Below, piece after piece: positions 7,379-17,368 of a stretch of DNA of 37,728 bases. The position numbers and the translations under genes were made by a program. Origin of the DNA: Bacteroidaceae bacterium (GTDB taxonomy: Bacteria > Bacteroidota > Bacteroidia > Bacteroidales > Bacteroidaceae); assembly GCA_017429945.1 (NCBI GenBank), contig JAFRNY010000076.1:1-37728 (forward strand), written 5' to 3'. Position 1 is the first letter of the stretch, and each line of letters begins with the position of its first letter. The notes beneath the pieces were generated by a model. That model saw only the letters and a list, made by a program, of their open reading frames with translations, did not search any database and was not told the origin of the DNA.

Positions 7379-10300
7379 CTAGTTCTTTGTTAAAATCACA
7401 TTTGCTAAGCAAACAGCATATTCCATTTGAGAGTTCATCGGTTTCCACGCTAAGGTAAAGCTAACCCTCGCTTCCGTAACTTCATAGCTTTTGTCTGTCC
7501 ACACCTTCAGTTTTTCCTTACCCGCTGCTGACAAGGCTGCGATATTAAAACCCTGTTCATTGAGCAAATAACCGTTTTGATAACGAAGGCTGTCACCGCT
7601 ACGGAGTTGAAGCACAATCTCCTTGCGACCTTTAAAGAAATCGAGAATGACATCATGCATGTTCAATGCTATCGAGATGGCGGCATACTCGGCAGGCGGA
7701 TTGGTAATGAGGAAGAGATTTTGCTTGGCACGCGTGAGCCCTACGTAATAGGCTCGCATATCACTGACATCCCGGCTATCGGGCACAGGTGACAGTAGAT
7801 AGACAGTGTCAAACTCTCTGCCCTTTGCCTTGTGGATGGTACTTACAAACACCGACCGATCATCAGCAGTTATGAAGTCCTCTATATTCGACTCAAAGAT
7901 GTATTCTCTCAAGTCGCTGTGATAATAAGTGCGATGAGTCGCTTCGAAGTTGGCAAAGAAATGCTTCATAATGCTCAGGCAGGTGCTTGTGGCGTATGTC
8001 TCGAGGGTACGTCGTTTTGCCTCTTGCCATCGGTCTGCGGGAATAACGGTTCCGTCTTTACTCCCAAGTTGCTTAAGGAAGTATCTCACTTCTGCCAGAT
8101 TACCGAAACGGAAGCCGCCCATCGATTGGGCAACAGTAGCACGTAGCCCGCGACGTTCCAACTCGTAGGCTACCTGCATGGCCTCTTCGTTGGTGCGGGT
8201 CAAAACGGCCGTGCTACCTTGAGCGCTTATCTCTGAACCAAAGAGTGTCTTTAACGTGATTACCCTGCCTTCCGTGCCAGCGGCAGATAGGATAGCCGTA
8301 TGCTTCATACGACCGGGAATGCGTTGTACAAAACGATTGGCACAGTTCACGATGGTACGAGCCGAACGATAGTTGTCGGTCATCTCGTATAGTTTGGCTC
8401 CCTCCTCGCTGACGAGAGACTGCATATAGCGTGAGTCTGAGCCACGGAAAGCATAGATATTCTGGTCGTCATCACCCACAGCGATGACGCGCATCTCCTC
8501 GTTCTGCCGAATCAATGCCCGAACCAGTCGGTAGTCGTCGGCGCCCATGTCCTGTGCCTCGTCGATTACCAGTACGCTCTTGGCTATCTTCGACGGTTCC
8601 ACCTCACCGTGCTCTATCATCCCAGCTGCACGACTCACCACGTCTTTTGCCTCATCCAAGCTGCCCTGCTTGCCAATGAGGTCAAAACTGTAGGAATGGA
8701 AAGTCTTGATGTCCACATAATGCGCAGCATTGCCCACCAAGTCGATGAGTCGCTTTTTAAATTCCGTAGCCGCAGCCCTTGAGAAGGTGAGCATTAATAG
8801 TTGTTCGTGCTTTACATCTTCCAAAAGCAACAGAGAGGCTAACTTGTGTACTAGCACACGCGTCTTTCCGCTGCCTGGTCCTGCCGCTACCACGATATAT
8901 TTCGACTGCTTGTCATTGATGATTTCAAGCTGACGGTGGGAGAGCTCCCCAAAGAGTTGATTGTATTTAGCTGGTGTGATGTTCTGGTCTATCTGCACCC
9001 GTCGCTCCTCTTTGAAGTAATGTTGGATGAACTTGCGAAAGTCCATAGTGAAGTAGTCGTTGACAAATCGCAGTGCAGCATTGTAATCGCTCACCATCAG
9101 ATTGGCGTATTCGCCCACGATATGAATCTGACGGATGCGTTGTTTGTAGAACTCATCCAACAGACGGTATTGTTCCTTGCCATAGCGCGTGCGTCTGTCG
9201 GCCAAACGACCTATCAGCATGGTGTTATAGATGACGATAAAGCCACCTTCAATCTTCATGAGCTCCGTCTTCGTCAGATAAAGCAAGGCCTCTTCGATGT
9301 CGGCAATCGTTGGTTTCTCTAGCCCGTTATGATCAATAAATGTTGACTGCATACTGGCTACATACTGCTGAAGCAGTTCCACCTCCGAGAAGTTGACGAG
9401 TGTCATCTCTTTGCTGCTATCTCGTAGGGCGCTCAGTGTCTCTACTATATATCGGCAGATATTTGTGCGTCTTTCAGAGCGGGCATTTGTTACATCAGCA
9501 GAGGATTGCAGCCGGACACTCACACTGCCTGTAGAGCTGTGCTCCTGTTTGTGGATATAGCCTTTCAGTGACAGGAAATGGAGCAACATCCGCAAGCGCT
9601 TCACGCTCGAATAGGTCAGGCCTGCCTTCTGTGCCTCTTCATTCAATTCCTTATAACTGATTCTATGCGCCTCTCCACCGATTCGCTGCAAGAGGTATTG
9701 CTCCAGCTTCAGTATTAAATCAAGATTACGCAAAGAGGTACTTTTGCTGACCCATGCCTGCATATCACGGCTGTCGGCCAGCAGCCCCTCCTGCCGCATC
9801 AGGTTGATATTCCTTATGACGGTCGCCTTGCTCATGCCCAGGATATCAGTCAGATAGTCCACACGGCTTTCTGCTTCTGCCCCACGACCTTCTGCTGTTG
9901 CCCGCGCGCTGATGAGCGACTTAATGATGCGAGCAGCCTCTTCACGCGACTGTTCGTCAAAGAGTGGCGAGACGGTCAGTTTCCGTCGAGCCTCCCCCAT
10001 AGTCTTCACCGCTATGCCTGTGGCAAAAACGTGCGGTGAGTTGCTGCCTCGGCGAATGAAGCCTGCATCCTCCAAAGCGGCAATGGCAGCTTTCACGCGG
10101 GTTTCTATATCGTCAATGTCATCACCCCATCCAGCTTGTCGGGCAATGTCTAACGGTGAACAGCTCACCTTGTCGCGCTTTGATGTCAGATCTTTGATGG
10201 ATTTCCATACTTGCTGAATCTCGCTGATGCTGAGCTTGGTCTGGTTGAGCAGGATAAAGTGCTTGTCAAGGTCGTTGTCGGCATAGAGCACAAAACATTC

Positions 10301-12076
10301 TGCCTGCATCTGAGGGTCGCGGCCGGCACGCCCTGCCTCCTGGACATAGTTCTCCAGCGAGTCGCTGATGTTATAGTGAACCACCAGTCCTACGTCTTTC
10401 TTGTCAACGCCCATTCCGAATGCCGAGGTAGCCACGATGACCTCAGCCTCACCGCTCATAAAAGCATTTTGATTCTTGACCTTCTCGGCAGCTTCCATCT
10501 TGCCGTTGAAGGGTAACGCTCGTATACCGTCACTGACTAAGTGGTCAGCCAGTTGGCGGGTGCGTTTGGTTCGTGATACGTAGACAATTGTCGGACAGTT
10601 GTGGCCGAGTATCAGCGACCGTAGCAGATTGTATTTCTCGTCGGCGGTATCGGCATGGAGCACCGAATAGCGTAGGTTCTTTCGCTCAGCATTTGCTGCG
10701 AAGACTTTCAGCTCCAGGCCTAACTTCATCCTAAAATAATCGCAAATGTCGCTGATCACTTTCTGCTTGGCGGTTGCCGTAAAGCATGAAACGGCAATGG
10801 GCTTCTGCAGTTGTTTCTTATCCTGCAATTGCCGTATGAAATCACCTATGTATAGGTAATCCACTCGGAAATCGTGGCCCCAAGCAGAGAAACAGTGTGC
10901 CTCGTCAATCACGAAGCGGACAACATCTCTGCCTAACAGCAAACGCTCAATGGTTTTCGAACGTAGCATTTCAGGGGCGATATACAATAGATTCGCTGTT
11001 CCGTCAGCCACCTGCCCGATGGCAGTGGCTCGCTCTATGGGGTCGAGCAGCCCGTTGATGGTCACAGCTTCGCTAATGCCACGGGCAGCGAGATTGTCCA
11101 CCTGGTCTTTCATCAGCGACTGCAGAGGCGAAATAACCACTGTCAACCCGTGAGTGTTTCGCCCTGCCATCAATGCCGGCAATTGGAAGGTCAATGATTT
11201 GCCGCCACCAGTAGGGAATATCGTCAGCAGCGATTCGCCACGAATGGCAGACTCCACGGCTTGTTGCTGCATTGGAACGCCATCAAATGTACGGAACTCC
11301 TCATAACCAAAAAACTCCTTCAGCCCAGAATGGGCATCCAATCGCTGATGGCAGTATTCACAATCGCCACATGAAGTGTTGCAAAGCAGATTCATCACGT
11401 TGACCACCTGTGGATAGTTGCGTATAACCCACGCTGGAGTGATAGAAAAGACATCGTCGGCACCAATCACAGCCAGGCAATAAGCCAGTTCTATGGGGTA
11501 TTGTTTGACAAGCATGTCAAAGTCTGCATGACTGCATACCTTTCCTTCAAATTCCTTTGGTATAAGTTTTATCCAGTCCGGTCGCGTATTCAATATCCTA
11601 CCAAGAAATGATTGCTGTATAGCGGAAACGTATTGTATGAATTTGAAGAACCCTCTAAACTCCGTCGAACCATGCAGTAGCTGGTAGTAAATTTCCTTTC
11701 TGGTGGGAGTCAACTCGTTCCAAGCCGCAATCTCATCGCTCAGCAGGTCGCGAGCTTTCATTGAGTCGTTCACAGGATTGTTCAGTTCGTCCACCTGCAG
11801 TTTGTCGTCCTTTACAAGATGATGATACGGTCGCTTGGGAAATAGCAGAGGCGATAGAAACAAAGTGTCAACAATCGTGGGATTCCCCCGTAGTGCTGTA
11901 TATTTTAAATCATGACGAATAATATTGTGCCCACATACGGTGTCGCATCCCGATACAAAGGCATGGAAGTCGGCCTTAGAGTGGGTGTGCATAACTGCGC
12001 CGTCCTCCCTTACCGCTCCGTAATCTGCCACTCTGTTCGTCTGCGGACTAACCTCTGTATCAATGAATACTATCAT
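7379..12076 (-). CDS. DnaQ-like exonuclease / RecQ helicase / UvrD-type helicase triple fusion
   Basis: A 1565-residue fusion. Residues 1-120 are a DEDD exonuclease: FIDTE (Asp6, Glu8), GHNIIRHD (His50, Asp56) and NPVNDS (Asp104). A four-cysteine cluster at 232-242 (CNTSCGDCEYC) follows. Residues 255-600 are a RecQ core: PTGGGKS (288-294), DEAH (391-394), FSAWGHDFR (396-404) and QEAGRAGRD (579-587). Residues about 640-870 look like winged-helix segments. Residues 1040-1460 are an SF1A UvrD/Rep helicase: AGPGSGKT (1065-1072), IDEAQD (1171-1176), GDDDQNIYAFRG (1201-1212) and YVGLTRAKQNLF (1444-1455). All catalytic motifs look intact. It is the first gene after the strong promoter at 12290-12320, followed by recQ 8 bases later. 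The function of the whole is not known to me; processing of foreign or damaged DNA ends is an inference. Confidence 0.9.
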   Translation of the reverse strand: MIVFIDTEVSPQTNRVADYGAVREDGAVMHTHSKADFHAFVSGCDTVCGHNIIRHDLKYTALRGNPTIVDTLFLSPLLFPKRPYHHLVKDDKLQVDELNNPVNDSMKARDLLSDEIAAWNELTPTRKEIYYQLLHGSTEFRGFFKFIQYVSAIQQSFLGRILNTRPDWIKLIPKEFEGKVCSHADFDMLVKQYPIELAYCLAVIGADDVFSITPAWVIRNYPQVVNVMNLLCNTSCGDCEYCHQRLDAHSGLKEFFGYEEFRTFDGVPMQQQAVESAIRGESLLTIFPTGGGKSLTFQLPALMAGRNTHGLTVVISPLQSLMKDQVDNLAARGISEAVTINGLLDPIERATAIGQVADGTANLLYIAPEMLRSKTIERLLLGRDVVRFVIDEAHCFSAWGHDFRVDYLYIGDFIRQLQDKKQLQKPIAVSCFTATAKQKVISDICDYFRMKLGLELKVFAANAERKNLRYSVLHADTADEKYNLLRSLILGHNCPTIVYVSRTKRTRQLADHLVSDGIRALPFNGKMEAAEKVKNQNAFMSGEAEVIVATSAFGMGVDKKDVGLVVHYNISDSLENYVQEAGRAGRDPQMQAECFVLYADNDLDKHFILLNQTKLSISEIQQVWKSIKDLTSKRDKVSCSPLDIARQAGWGDDIDDIETRVKAAIAALEDAGFIRRGSNSPHVFATGIAVKTMGEARRKLTVSPLFDEQSREEAARIIKSLISARATAEGRGAEAESRVDYLTDILGMSKATVIRNINLMRQEGLLADSRDMQAWVSKSTSLRNLDLILKLEQYLLQRIGGEAHRISYKELNEEAQKAGLTYSSVKRLRMLLHFLSLKGYIHKQEHSSTGSVSVRLQSSADVTNARSERRTNICRYIVETLSALRDSSKEMTLVNFSEVELLQQYVASMQSTFIDHNGLEKPTIADIEEALLYLTKTELMKIEGGFIVIYNTMLIGRLADRRTRYGKEQYRLLDEFYKQRIRQIHIVGEYANLMVSDYNAALRFVNDYFTMDFRKFIQHYFKEERRVQIDQNITPAKYNQLFGELSHRQLEIINDKQSKYIVVAAGPGSGKTRVLVHKLASLLLLEDVKHEQLLMLTFSRAAATEFKKRLIDLVGNAAHYVDIKTFHSYSFDLIGKQGSLDEAKDVVSRAAGMIEHGEVEPSKIAKSVLVIDEAQDMGADDYRLVRALIRQNEEMRVIAVGDDDQNIYAFRGSDSRYMQSLVSEEGAKLYEMTDNYRSARTIVNCANRFVQRIPGRMKHTAILSAAGTEGRVITLKTLFGSEISAQGSTAVLTRTNEEAMQVAYELERRGLRATVAQSMGGFRFGNLAEVRYFLKQLGSKDGTVIPADRWQEAKRRTLETYATSTCLSIMKHFFANFEATHRTYYHSDLREYIFESNIEDFITADDRSVFVSTIHKAKGREFDTVYLLSPVPDSRDVSDMRAYYVGLTRAKQNLFLITNPPAEYAAISIALNMHDVILDFFKGRKEIVLQLRSGDSLRYQNGYLLNEQGFNIAALSAAGKEKLKVWTDKSYEVTEARVSFTLAWKPMNSQMEYAVCLANVILTKN

Positions 12077-12116
12077 ACTCCCATTTTTGCCTAATATTAT
12101 TGTCTTTTGAAAAACA

Positions 12117-12239
12117 TCAGATAGTTGAAACCTTTTTGTACAGCACCATAGATGACCAGACTACACAAGGTTTCAGTCTTATCCAAATAAAATAGAACCA
12201 AGGATCGGGCTCGCCATTGTAGTTAGTGAGCGTGGACAT
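12117..12239 (-). CDS. Possible 40-codon leader peptide in the operon 5' leader
   Basis: An ATG at 12239 opens a 40-codon frame starting MSTLTNYNGE and ending KKVSTI, with a TGA at 12117-12119. It lies inside the roughly 200-base leader between the predicted transcription start (near 12283) and the fusion gene start at 12076. I recognise no homologue. It is rich in Trp, Tyr and Phe. It could be a regulatory leader peptide, a tiny protein, or chance. Confidence 0.25.
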   Translation of the reverse strand: MSTLTNYNGEPDPWFYFIWIRLKPCVVWSSMVLYKKVSTI

Positions 12240-12289
12240 CCGACGCACTGTCCGGGCGATACTCGATATTTCATTTAGTTATTTGGCCA

Positions 12290-12320
12290 CAAAGATAATG
12301 ATTAAGTTGTAAGTAATCAA
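12290..12320 (-). promoter_or_regulatory. Bacteroidetes-type promoter of the helicase operon
   Basis: Read on the minus strand, TTG (12318-12320) is followed after exactly 20 bases by TATCTTTG (12290-12297). This matches the Bacteroidetes -33/-7 pattern TTG-N19-21-TAnnTTTG. Transcription would start near 12283, leaving a leader of about 207 bases before the first large gene. That is long enough to hold a regulatory element. Confidence 0.7.
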
Positions 12321-12560
12321 AAAAATCAGGGAAAAACGATGTTGAGGTTTATTTCTGAAATTGCGGCAGGCGGTGAAAGGGACGGTTTAGGATTTACAGC
12401 TAACCACGTATCCGTTTTCACGAGCTATGCATTCCAATGTAGACTATGACGCTTCGCCATTACATCTATTCCAACGCCGCCACTGGATTTTGTGCCAACT
12501 ATATCTATATTATGGCGATACTTCTGGAATGATGTAGATGTTGTTTTGAAAAAAAGTTTA

Positions 12561-12840
12561 TTTTCACCTTCACCGTCACTTTTCCTTGCAATGCATTGAG
12601 CTATAACGTTTTATATGCAGTGTAGGTGAATCTTAACCTACACTCACATTTGACCAATAGATTTGAAGTAAAACAATGTTTTACTTTGATTTAACCAAGG
12701 GTTTTGCTCAATACTCCTTGCTGTGTAGGCAGACACTCCTGCCTGAGGATGAAAGGAGTGAAGGTGAAATTTCACCTACACTGCACTTAACGTGCTTATC
12801 TATCGAGAGTTACACGGAAAAGTGAAGGTGACGGTGAAAA
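12561..12840. repeat. 280-base imperfect palindrome with nested inverted repeats
   Basis: Outer 25-base arms at 12561-12585 and 12816-12840 match at 23 of 25 positions as inverted copies (left arm starts TTTTCACCTTCACCG). Inner 15-base arms at 12616-12630 and 12771-12785 (TGCAGTGTAGGTGAA) are a perfect inverted pair. Between outer and inner arms an ACGTT word is also inverted-repeated, with small shifts. Further hairpins sit inside: 12667-12685 (AGTAAAAC, loop AAT, GTTTTACT), GTGTAGGT/ACCTACAC near 12620-12645, and GGTGAAATTTCACC near 12763. There is no gene inside and no clear target duplication. A MITE-like element or a structured RNA are both possible. Confidence 0.65.
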
Positions 12841-13008
12841 TCAAAATATTTATGGATACTATATAGAATTAGGACGCAAAGATTAAAATTAGCAGCCGAT
12901 CATGGTCACTCATTTTATGCTTTAATAAGATTCTTTCTTAGAGAGTTACCGGGGAAGTTGATAATAATTTTGTCAAGTTGTTTCGTGTTTTTAATAATAT
13001 TCCACCGA

Positions 13009-13215
13009 CTATTGGATATCACGTTGTAACACCCAAATGAATTCTATTACGCATGTACATAAACCACCTGCACTTACAATGAGCTGAAAGATTACTCTCC
13101 CTATATTATCTGATGGTTGATGTACTTTTTCGTTTTGGATGTCTGTCGTCGATATTATCGATGACCTTATATCATCTACAAGGTTATATAATCCTTGATA
13201 TACCCCGCCAAACAA
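13009..13215 (-). CDS. Doubtful small membrane protein or gene remnant
   Basis: A 68-codon frame with a possible TTG start; the frame stays open a few codons further upstream to a stop. The protein has a mixed N-terminal half (QGLYNLVDDIRSS) and a hydrophobic stretch near the C-terminus (VIFQLIVSAGGLCTCVIEFI) that could span a membrane. No family is recognised and there is no clear promoter or ribosome site. It may be a decayed end of a larger gene in the intergenic region. Confidence 0.22.
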   Translation of the reverse strand: MFGGVYQGLYNLVDDIRSSIISTTDIQNEKVHQPSDNIGRVIFQLIVSAGGLCTCVIEFIWVLQRDIQ

Positions 13216-13379
13216 GATGATTAGCCTTTCACGTTGTAATCAATTTTGAAAATCCAGCTTTACCCCCCTACTTAAAATACAAATCTGCATATACACGAGG
13301 AGATTGAATAACTAGGTGCTTATGTTTTGCAAATGCTGCGTCAACCTCTGCAGGTGGGGTGTCCAGGATGATTGAAGAA

Positions 13380-13420
13380 GGGGCGGCAGAACAGATTACT
13401 ATAGCCTGTCCTGTCGCCCC
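13380..13420 (-). terminator. Stem-loop downstream of gyrB
   Basis: A 15-bp stem with two mismatches or wobbles (13380-13394 with 13406-13420; arms GGGGCGGCAGAACAG and CTGTCCTGTCGCCCC) lies 36 bases past the gyrB stop. In the gyrB direction only a weak T-rich tail (TTCTTC) follows. A run of six Ts sits on the other side. Termination is likely but not textbook. Confidence 0.45.
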
Positions 13421-13455
13421 TCCGGGTCTTTTTTCTGGCCGAACGTTGTCGGCTG

Positions 13456-15507
<2,052 letters not shown>

Positions 15508-15544
15508 TTAACTTTTCTCGCGCGCGCGTGCGAGAGGAGGGGGA

Positions 15545-15582
15545 GGACCCGGCGGAGAAACGCCGGGAACGGTAAACTTTCA
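15545..15582. repeat. Dispersed GC-rich palindromic repeat, copy 1
   Basis: A 38-base unit beginning GGACCCGGCGGAGAAACGCC and ending GGTAAACTTTCA. It contains a perfect 7-bp stem CCCGGCG / CGCCGGG with loop GAGAAA. The same unit occurs at 22217-22254 and, shortened, at 22257-22288. A decayed half copy follows at about 15585-15602. It resembles REP-type intergenic palindromes. Confidence 0.8.
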
Positions 15583-15620
15583 GGAGACGGCGGAGAAGCG
15601 CCAACGGCGCAAGCAAACTG

Positions 15621-15818
15621 CGGTGGAAGAAGCGGCGGAAGAAGCGGCGGAAGAAGCGGCGGAAGAAGCGGGGGAAGAAGCGGCGGAAGAAGCGGCGGAA
15701 GAAGCGGCGGAAGAAGCGGCGGAAGAAGCGGGGGAAGAAGCGGCGGAAGAAGCGGGGGAAGAAGCGGCGGAAGAAGCGGCGGAAGAAGCGGGGAAAGAAG
15801 CGGCGGAAAGAAGCGGGG
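15621..15818. repeat. 12-base tandem repeat, about 16 copies
   Basis: Unit GCGGCGGAAGAA, with GCGGGGGAAGAA variants, repeated about 16 times between gyrB and rpsT. Because 12 is a multiple of three and the unit lacks stops, it creates long open frames in several phases (GGRS, AEEA, RRFF, LLPP and similar repeats). I read it as noncoding and probably length-variable. Confidence 0.85.
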
Positions 15819-15843
15819 AGGGATGAGGGCCGCTGTACAGCGG

Positions 15844-16004
15844 CACACCCAACCAACAGCGCAGCCAGCCAAAGGCGCAGCCAGCCAAAGGCAAAGCCAA
15901 CCAAAGGCAAAGCCAACCAACAGCACAGCCAGCCAAAGGCGCAGCCAGCCAAAGGCACAGCCAACCAAAGGCACGGCCAACCAAAGGCGCAGCCAACCGA
16001 AGGC
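15844..16004. repeat. 16-base tandem repeat, about 10 copies
   Basis: Unit CCARCCAAAGGCRMAG repeated about ten times with substitutions, directly after the 12-base array and before the rpsT terminator. The variants alternate (CAAAGGC / CAACAGC), so copies have diverged more than in the 12-base array. No gene is supported here. Confidence 0.85.
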
Positions 16005-16007
16005 AAT

Positions 16008-16043
16008 AAAAAAGAGCAACGAACCTCACGGTCTGTTGCTCTT
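16008..16043 (-). terminator. rpsT: Rho-independent terminator of rpsT
   Basis: Read on the minus strand: AAGAGCAAC, a loop of about 14 bases, GTTGCTCTT, then a run of Ts (six As at 16008-16013 on the plus strand). It lies about 60 bases past the rpsT stop, before the repeat arrays. Confidence 0.85.
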
Positions 16044-16105
16044 GGATGAAAACTATTTGTAATTGCTATGGACGAATTCCAAAAAAATGCCAGAGGCTTG
16101 GGCGC

Positions 16106-16360
16106 TTAGCCAAGCTTCTGGATGTAGCGTGTGAGCTTCGACTTCAGATTTGAAGCCTTGTTCTTGTGGATGATGTTGACCTTAGCGAGCTTGTCGAGCA
16201 TCTTCTGTACGGAAGGATACATTGTCTCGGCCTCGGCCTTGTCAGTTGTTGCACGCAGTTTACGCACAGCAGCACGCATAGCCTTCGCGTAGTAGCGGTT
16301 GTGGAGGCGGCGCTTCTGCTCCTGGCGGATTCTCTTGAGTGATGACTTATGATTTGCCAT
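16106..16360 (-). CDS. rpsT: 30S ribosomal protein S20 (bS20)
   Basis: An 84-residue, highly basic protein beginning [20 protein letters not shown] and ending [14 protein letters not shown], with the S20 three-helix pattern and the [12 protein letters not shown] segment near the C-terminus. It binds 16S rRNA in the body of the small subunit. The tRNA-Glu gene lies 36 bases upstream on the same strand under one good promoter (16520-16550), so the two are likely co-transcribed and then separated by tRNA processing. The terminator at 16008-16043 ends the unit. Confidence 0.97.
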   Translation of the reverse strand: MANHKSSLKRIRQEQKRRLHNRYYAKAMRAAVRKLRATTDKAEAETMYPSVQKMLDKLAKVNIIHKNKASNLKSKLTRYIQKLG

Positions 16361-16395
16361 TTCTTCTTTTTCTATATTTTTTCGTTTAACTTAAG

Positions 16396-16467
16396 TAGTC
16401 CATAGCAGAGTCGAACTGCTCTTTAGAGAATGAAAATCTCTCGTCCTAACCGATAGACGAATGGACC
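16396..16467 (-). tRNA. tRNA-Glu (UUC anticodon)
   Basis: On the minus strand this folds as a full cloverleaf. The acceptor is GGTCCAT with ATGGACT, discriminator A. The anticodon stem is AGAGA/TCTCT with loop TTTTCAT (anticodon TTC). The T arm has GTTCGACTC. CCA is not encoded. Length is 72 bases. Confidence 0.95.
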
Positions 16468-16519
16468 AAACCGATGCTTGAATCAGCAACCTTGTGGTTA
16501 TGGGTCTGATTTGCGGGTG

Positions 16520-16550
16520 CAAAGGTAGTGCAAAATATGATACGCGCCAA
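16520..16550 (-). promoter_or_regulatory. Promoter of tRNA-Glu and rpsT
   Basis: Minus strand: TTG (16548-16550), 20-base spacer, TACCTTTG (16520-16527). Predicted transcription start is near 16513, about 46 bases before the tRNA. Confidence 0.7.
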
Positions 16551-16634
16551 ATATTTCGAGGAAAAATATTTATTTTGAGTCTATTTTATGGCAAAGGGCT
16601 CGCTGTTTGTATGTTTTTTGCTACTTTTGCGGCT

Positions 16635-17357
16635 ATGAACCGAACGCGAGGCATAGTGCTGCGGTCGCTGCGCTACGGCGACGACAAGATTATCACGAGC
16701 ATCTTCACCGAGACGGCCGGCACGGTGGACTTCATCGTTCGCCGCACGGGCGGCCCGCGCTCGGCGGTGCGGGCGAGCACGTGGGCTCCGCTGACGCTTG
16801 TGGAGGTGGCGTGGGAGCCGCGCGCCTCTGCGGGCCTGCAGAAGCCGCGCGAGCTGGAGGTGTGGCGCCCTTGGCACGATTTCCCGTTCCACCCTCACAA
16901 GGCTGCCATCGCTATTTTCCTGGGCGATATTCTGGGCCACGCGCTGCGCTCGGAGCAGACTAACGCGGAGCTGTTTGCCTTCGCCTTGAGCAGTCTGGAA
17001 TGGTTCGACGAGACGGAGAACCATTTCGCTAATTTCCACGTTGTGTTCCTGATGAAGCTGAGCCGTTTTCTCGGTTTCATGCCCAATGTCGACGACTGGC
17101 ACGAGGGTGCGCTCTTCGACCTTCAGTCGGCGACGTTTGTCGATACCGCGCCTTCGCATAGGTATTACCTGAACGCGGAGGAGTCGGCTCTGGTGCCTAA
17201 GTTCCTGCGCATGAATATCCGCTCGATGCAGGCGGTGGGGCTCAACGGCGCCATGCGCCGCCGTGCGCTGGAGATCGTGGTGCTGTTCTACCGCCTCCAT
17301 ATCCCCGAGCTGCCAGAGCTGAAGAGCCTGGCGGTGCTTGGGGAGGTGTTTGCGTGA
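16635..17357 (+). CDS. recO: DNA repair protein RecO
   Basis: RecO works with RecR and RecF to load RecA on SSB-coated DNA. I start at ATG 16635 (MNRTRGIVLRSLRYGDDKII), giving 240 residues, the family size. An upstream extension to 16494 would run into the tRNA promoter region and has no family match. The N-terminus is the OB-fold (GIVLRSLRYGDDKIITSIFTETAG). The C-terminal helical part includes FLMKLSRFLGFMPN. There is no cysteine in the protein, so the zinc finger found in many RecO proteins is missing. A TACTTTTG box lies only 5 bases before the ATG, so either the transcript is almost leaderless or the true promoter is elsewhere. It is the only plus-strand gene between 396 and 27850. Confidence 0.9.
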   Translation: MNRTRGIVLRSLRYGDDKIITSIFTETAGTVDFIVRRTGGPRSAVRASTWAPLTLVEVAWEPRASAGLQKPRELEVWRPWHDFPFHPHKAAIAIFLGDILGHALRSEQTNAELFAFALSSLEWFDETENHFANFHVVFLMKLSRFLGFMPNVDDWHEGALFDLQSATFVDTAPSHRYYLNAEESALVPKFLRMNIRSMQAVGLNGAMRRRALEIVVLFYRLHIPELPELKSLAVLGEVFA

Positions 17358-17368
17358 GGGGGAGGATT

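Larger units (their letters stand above)
12841..13455. other. AT-rich intergenic stretch with little recognisable content
   Basis: Apart from one doubtful small frame (13009-13215) and the hairpin near the gyrB end (13380-13420), I see nothing convincing. The composition is AT-rich like the island to the left and unlike gyrB, so the island boundary probably lies just left of the hairpin. Confidence 0.4.

Noticed and set aside
7371-7448. Longer recQ start at 7448
   Set aside because: It would overlap the end of the fusion gene by 70 bases, and the added residues do not fit RecQ; the ATG at 7370 begins the family N-terminus.
396-12076. Vsr as part of a Dcm restriction-modification or BREX/DISARM system
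   Set aside because: No DNA methyltransferase, no restriction enzyme of known type and no BREX or DISARM marker genes are present in the window.
13321-13374. A 17-codon cysteine-rich frame (MFCKCCVNLCRWGVQDD)
   Set aside because: Too short, no promoter nearby, no conservation can be judged.
15621-16004. CRISPR-like appearance of repeated units
   Set aside because: Units are directly adjacent with no spacers and no cas genes are present; the same applies to the arrays at 24113, 27162 and 28553.
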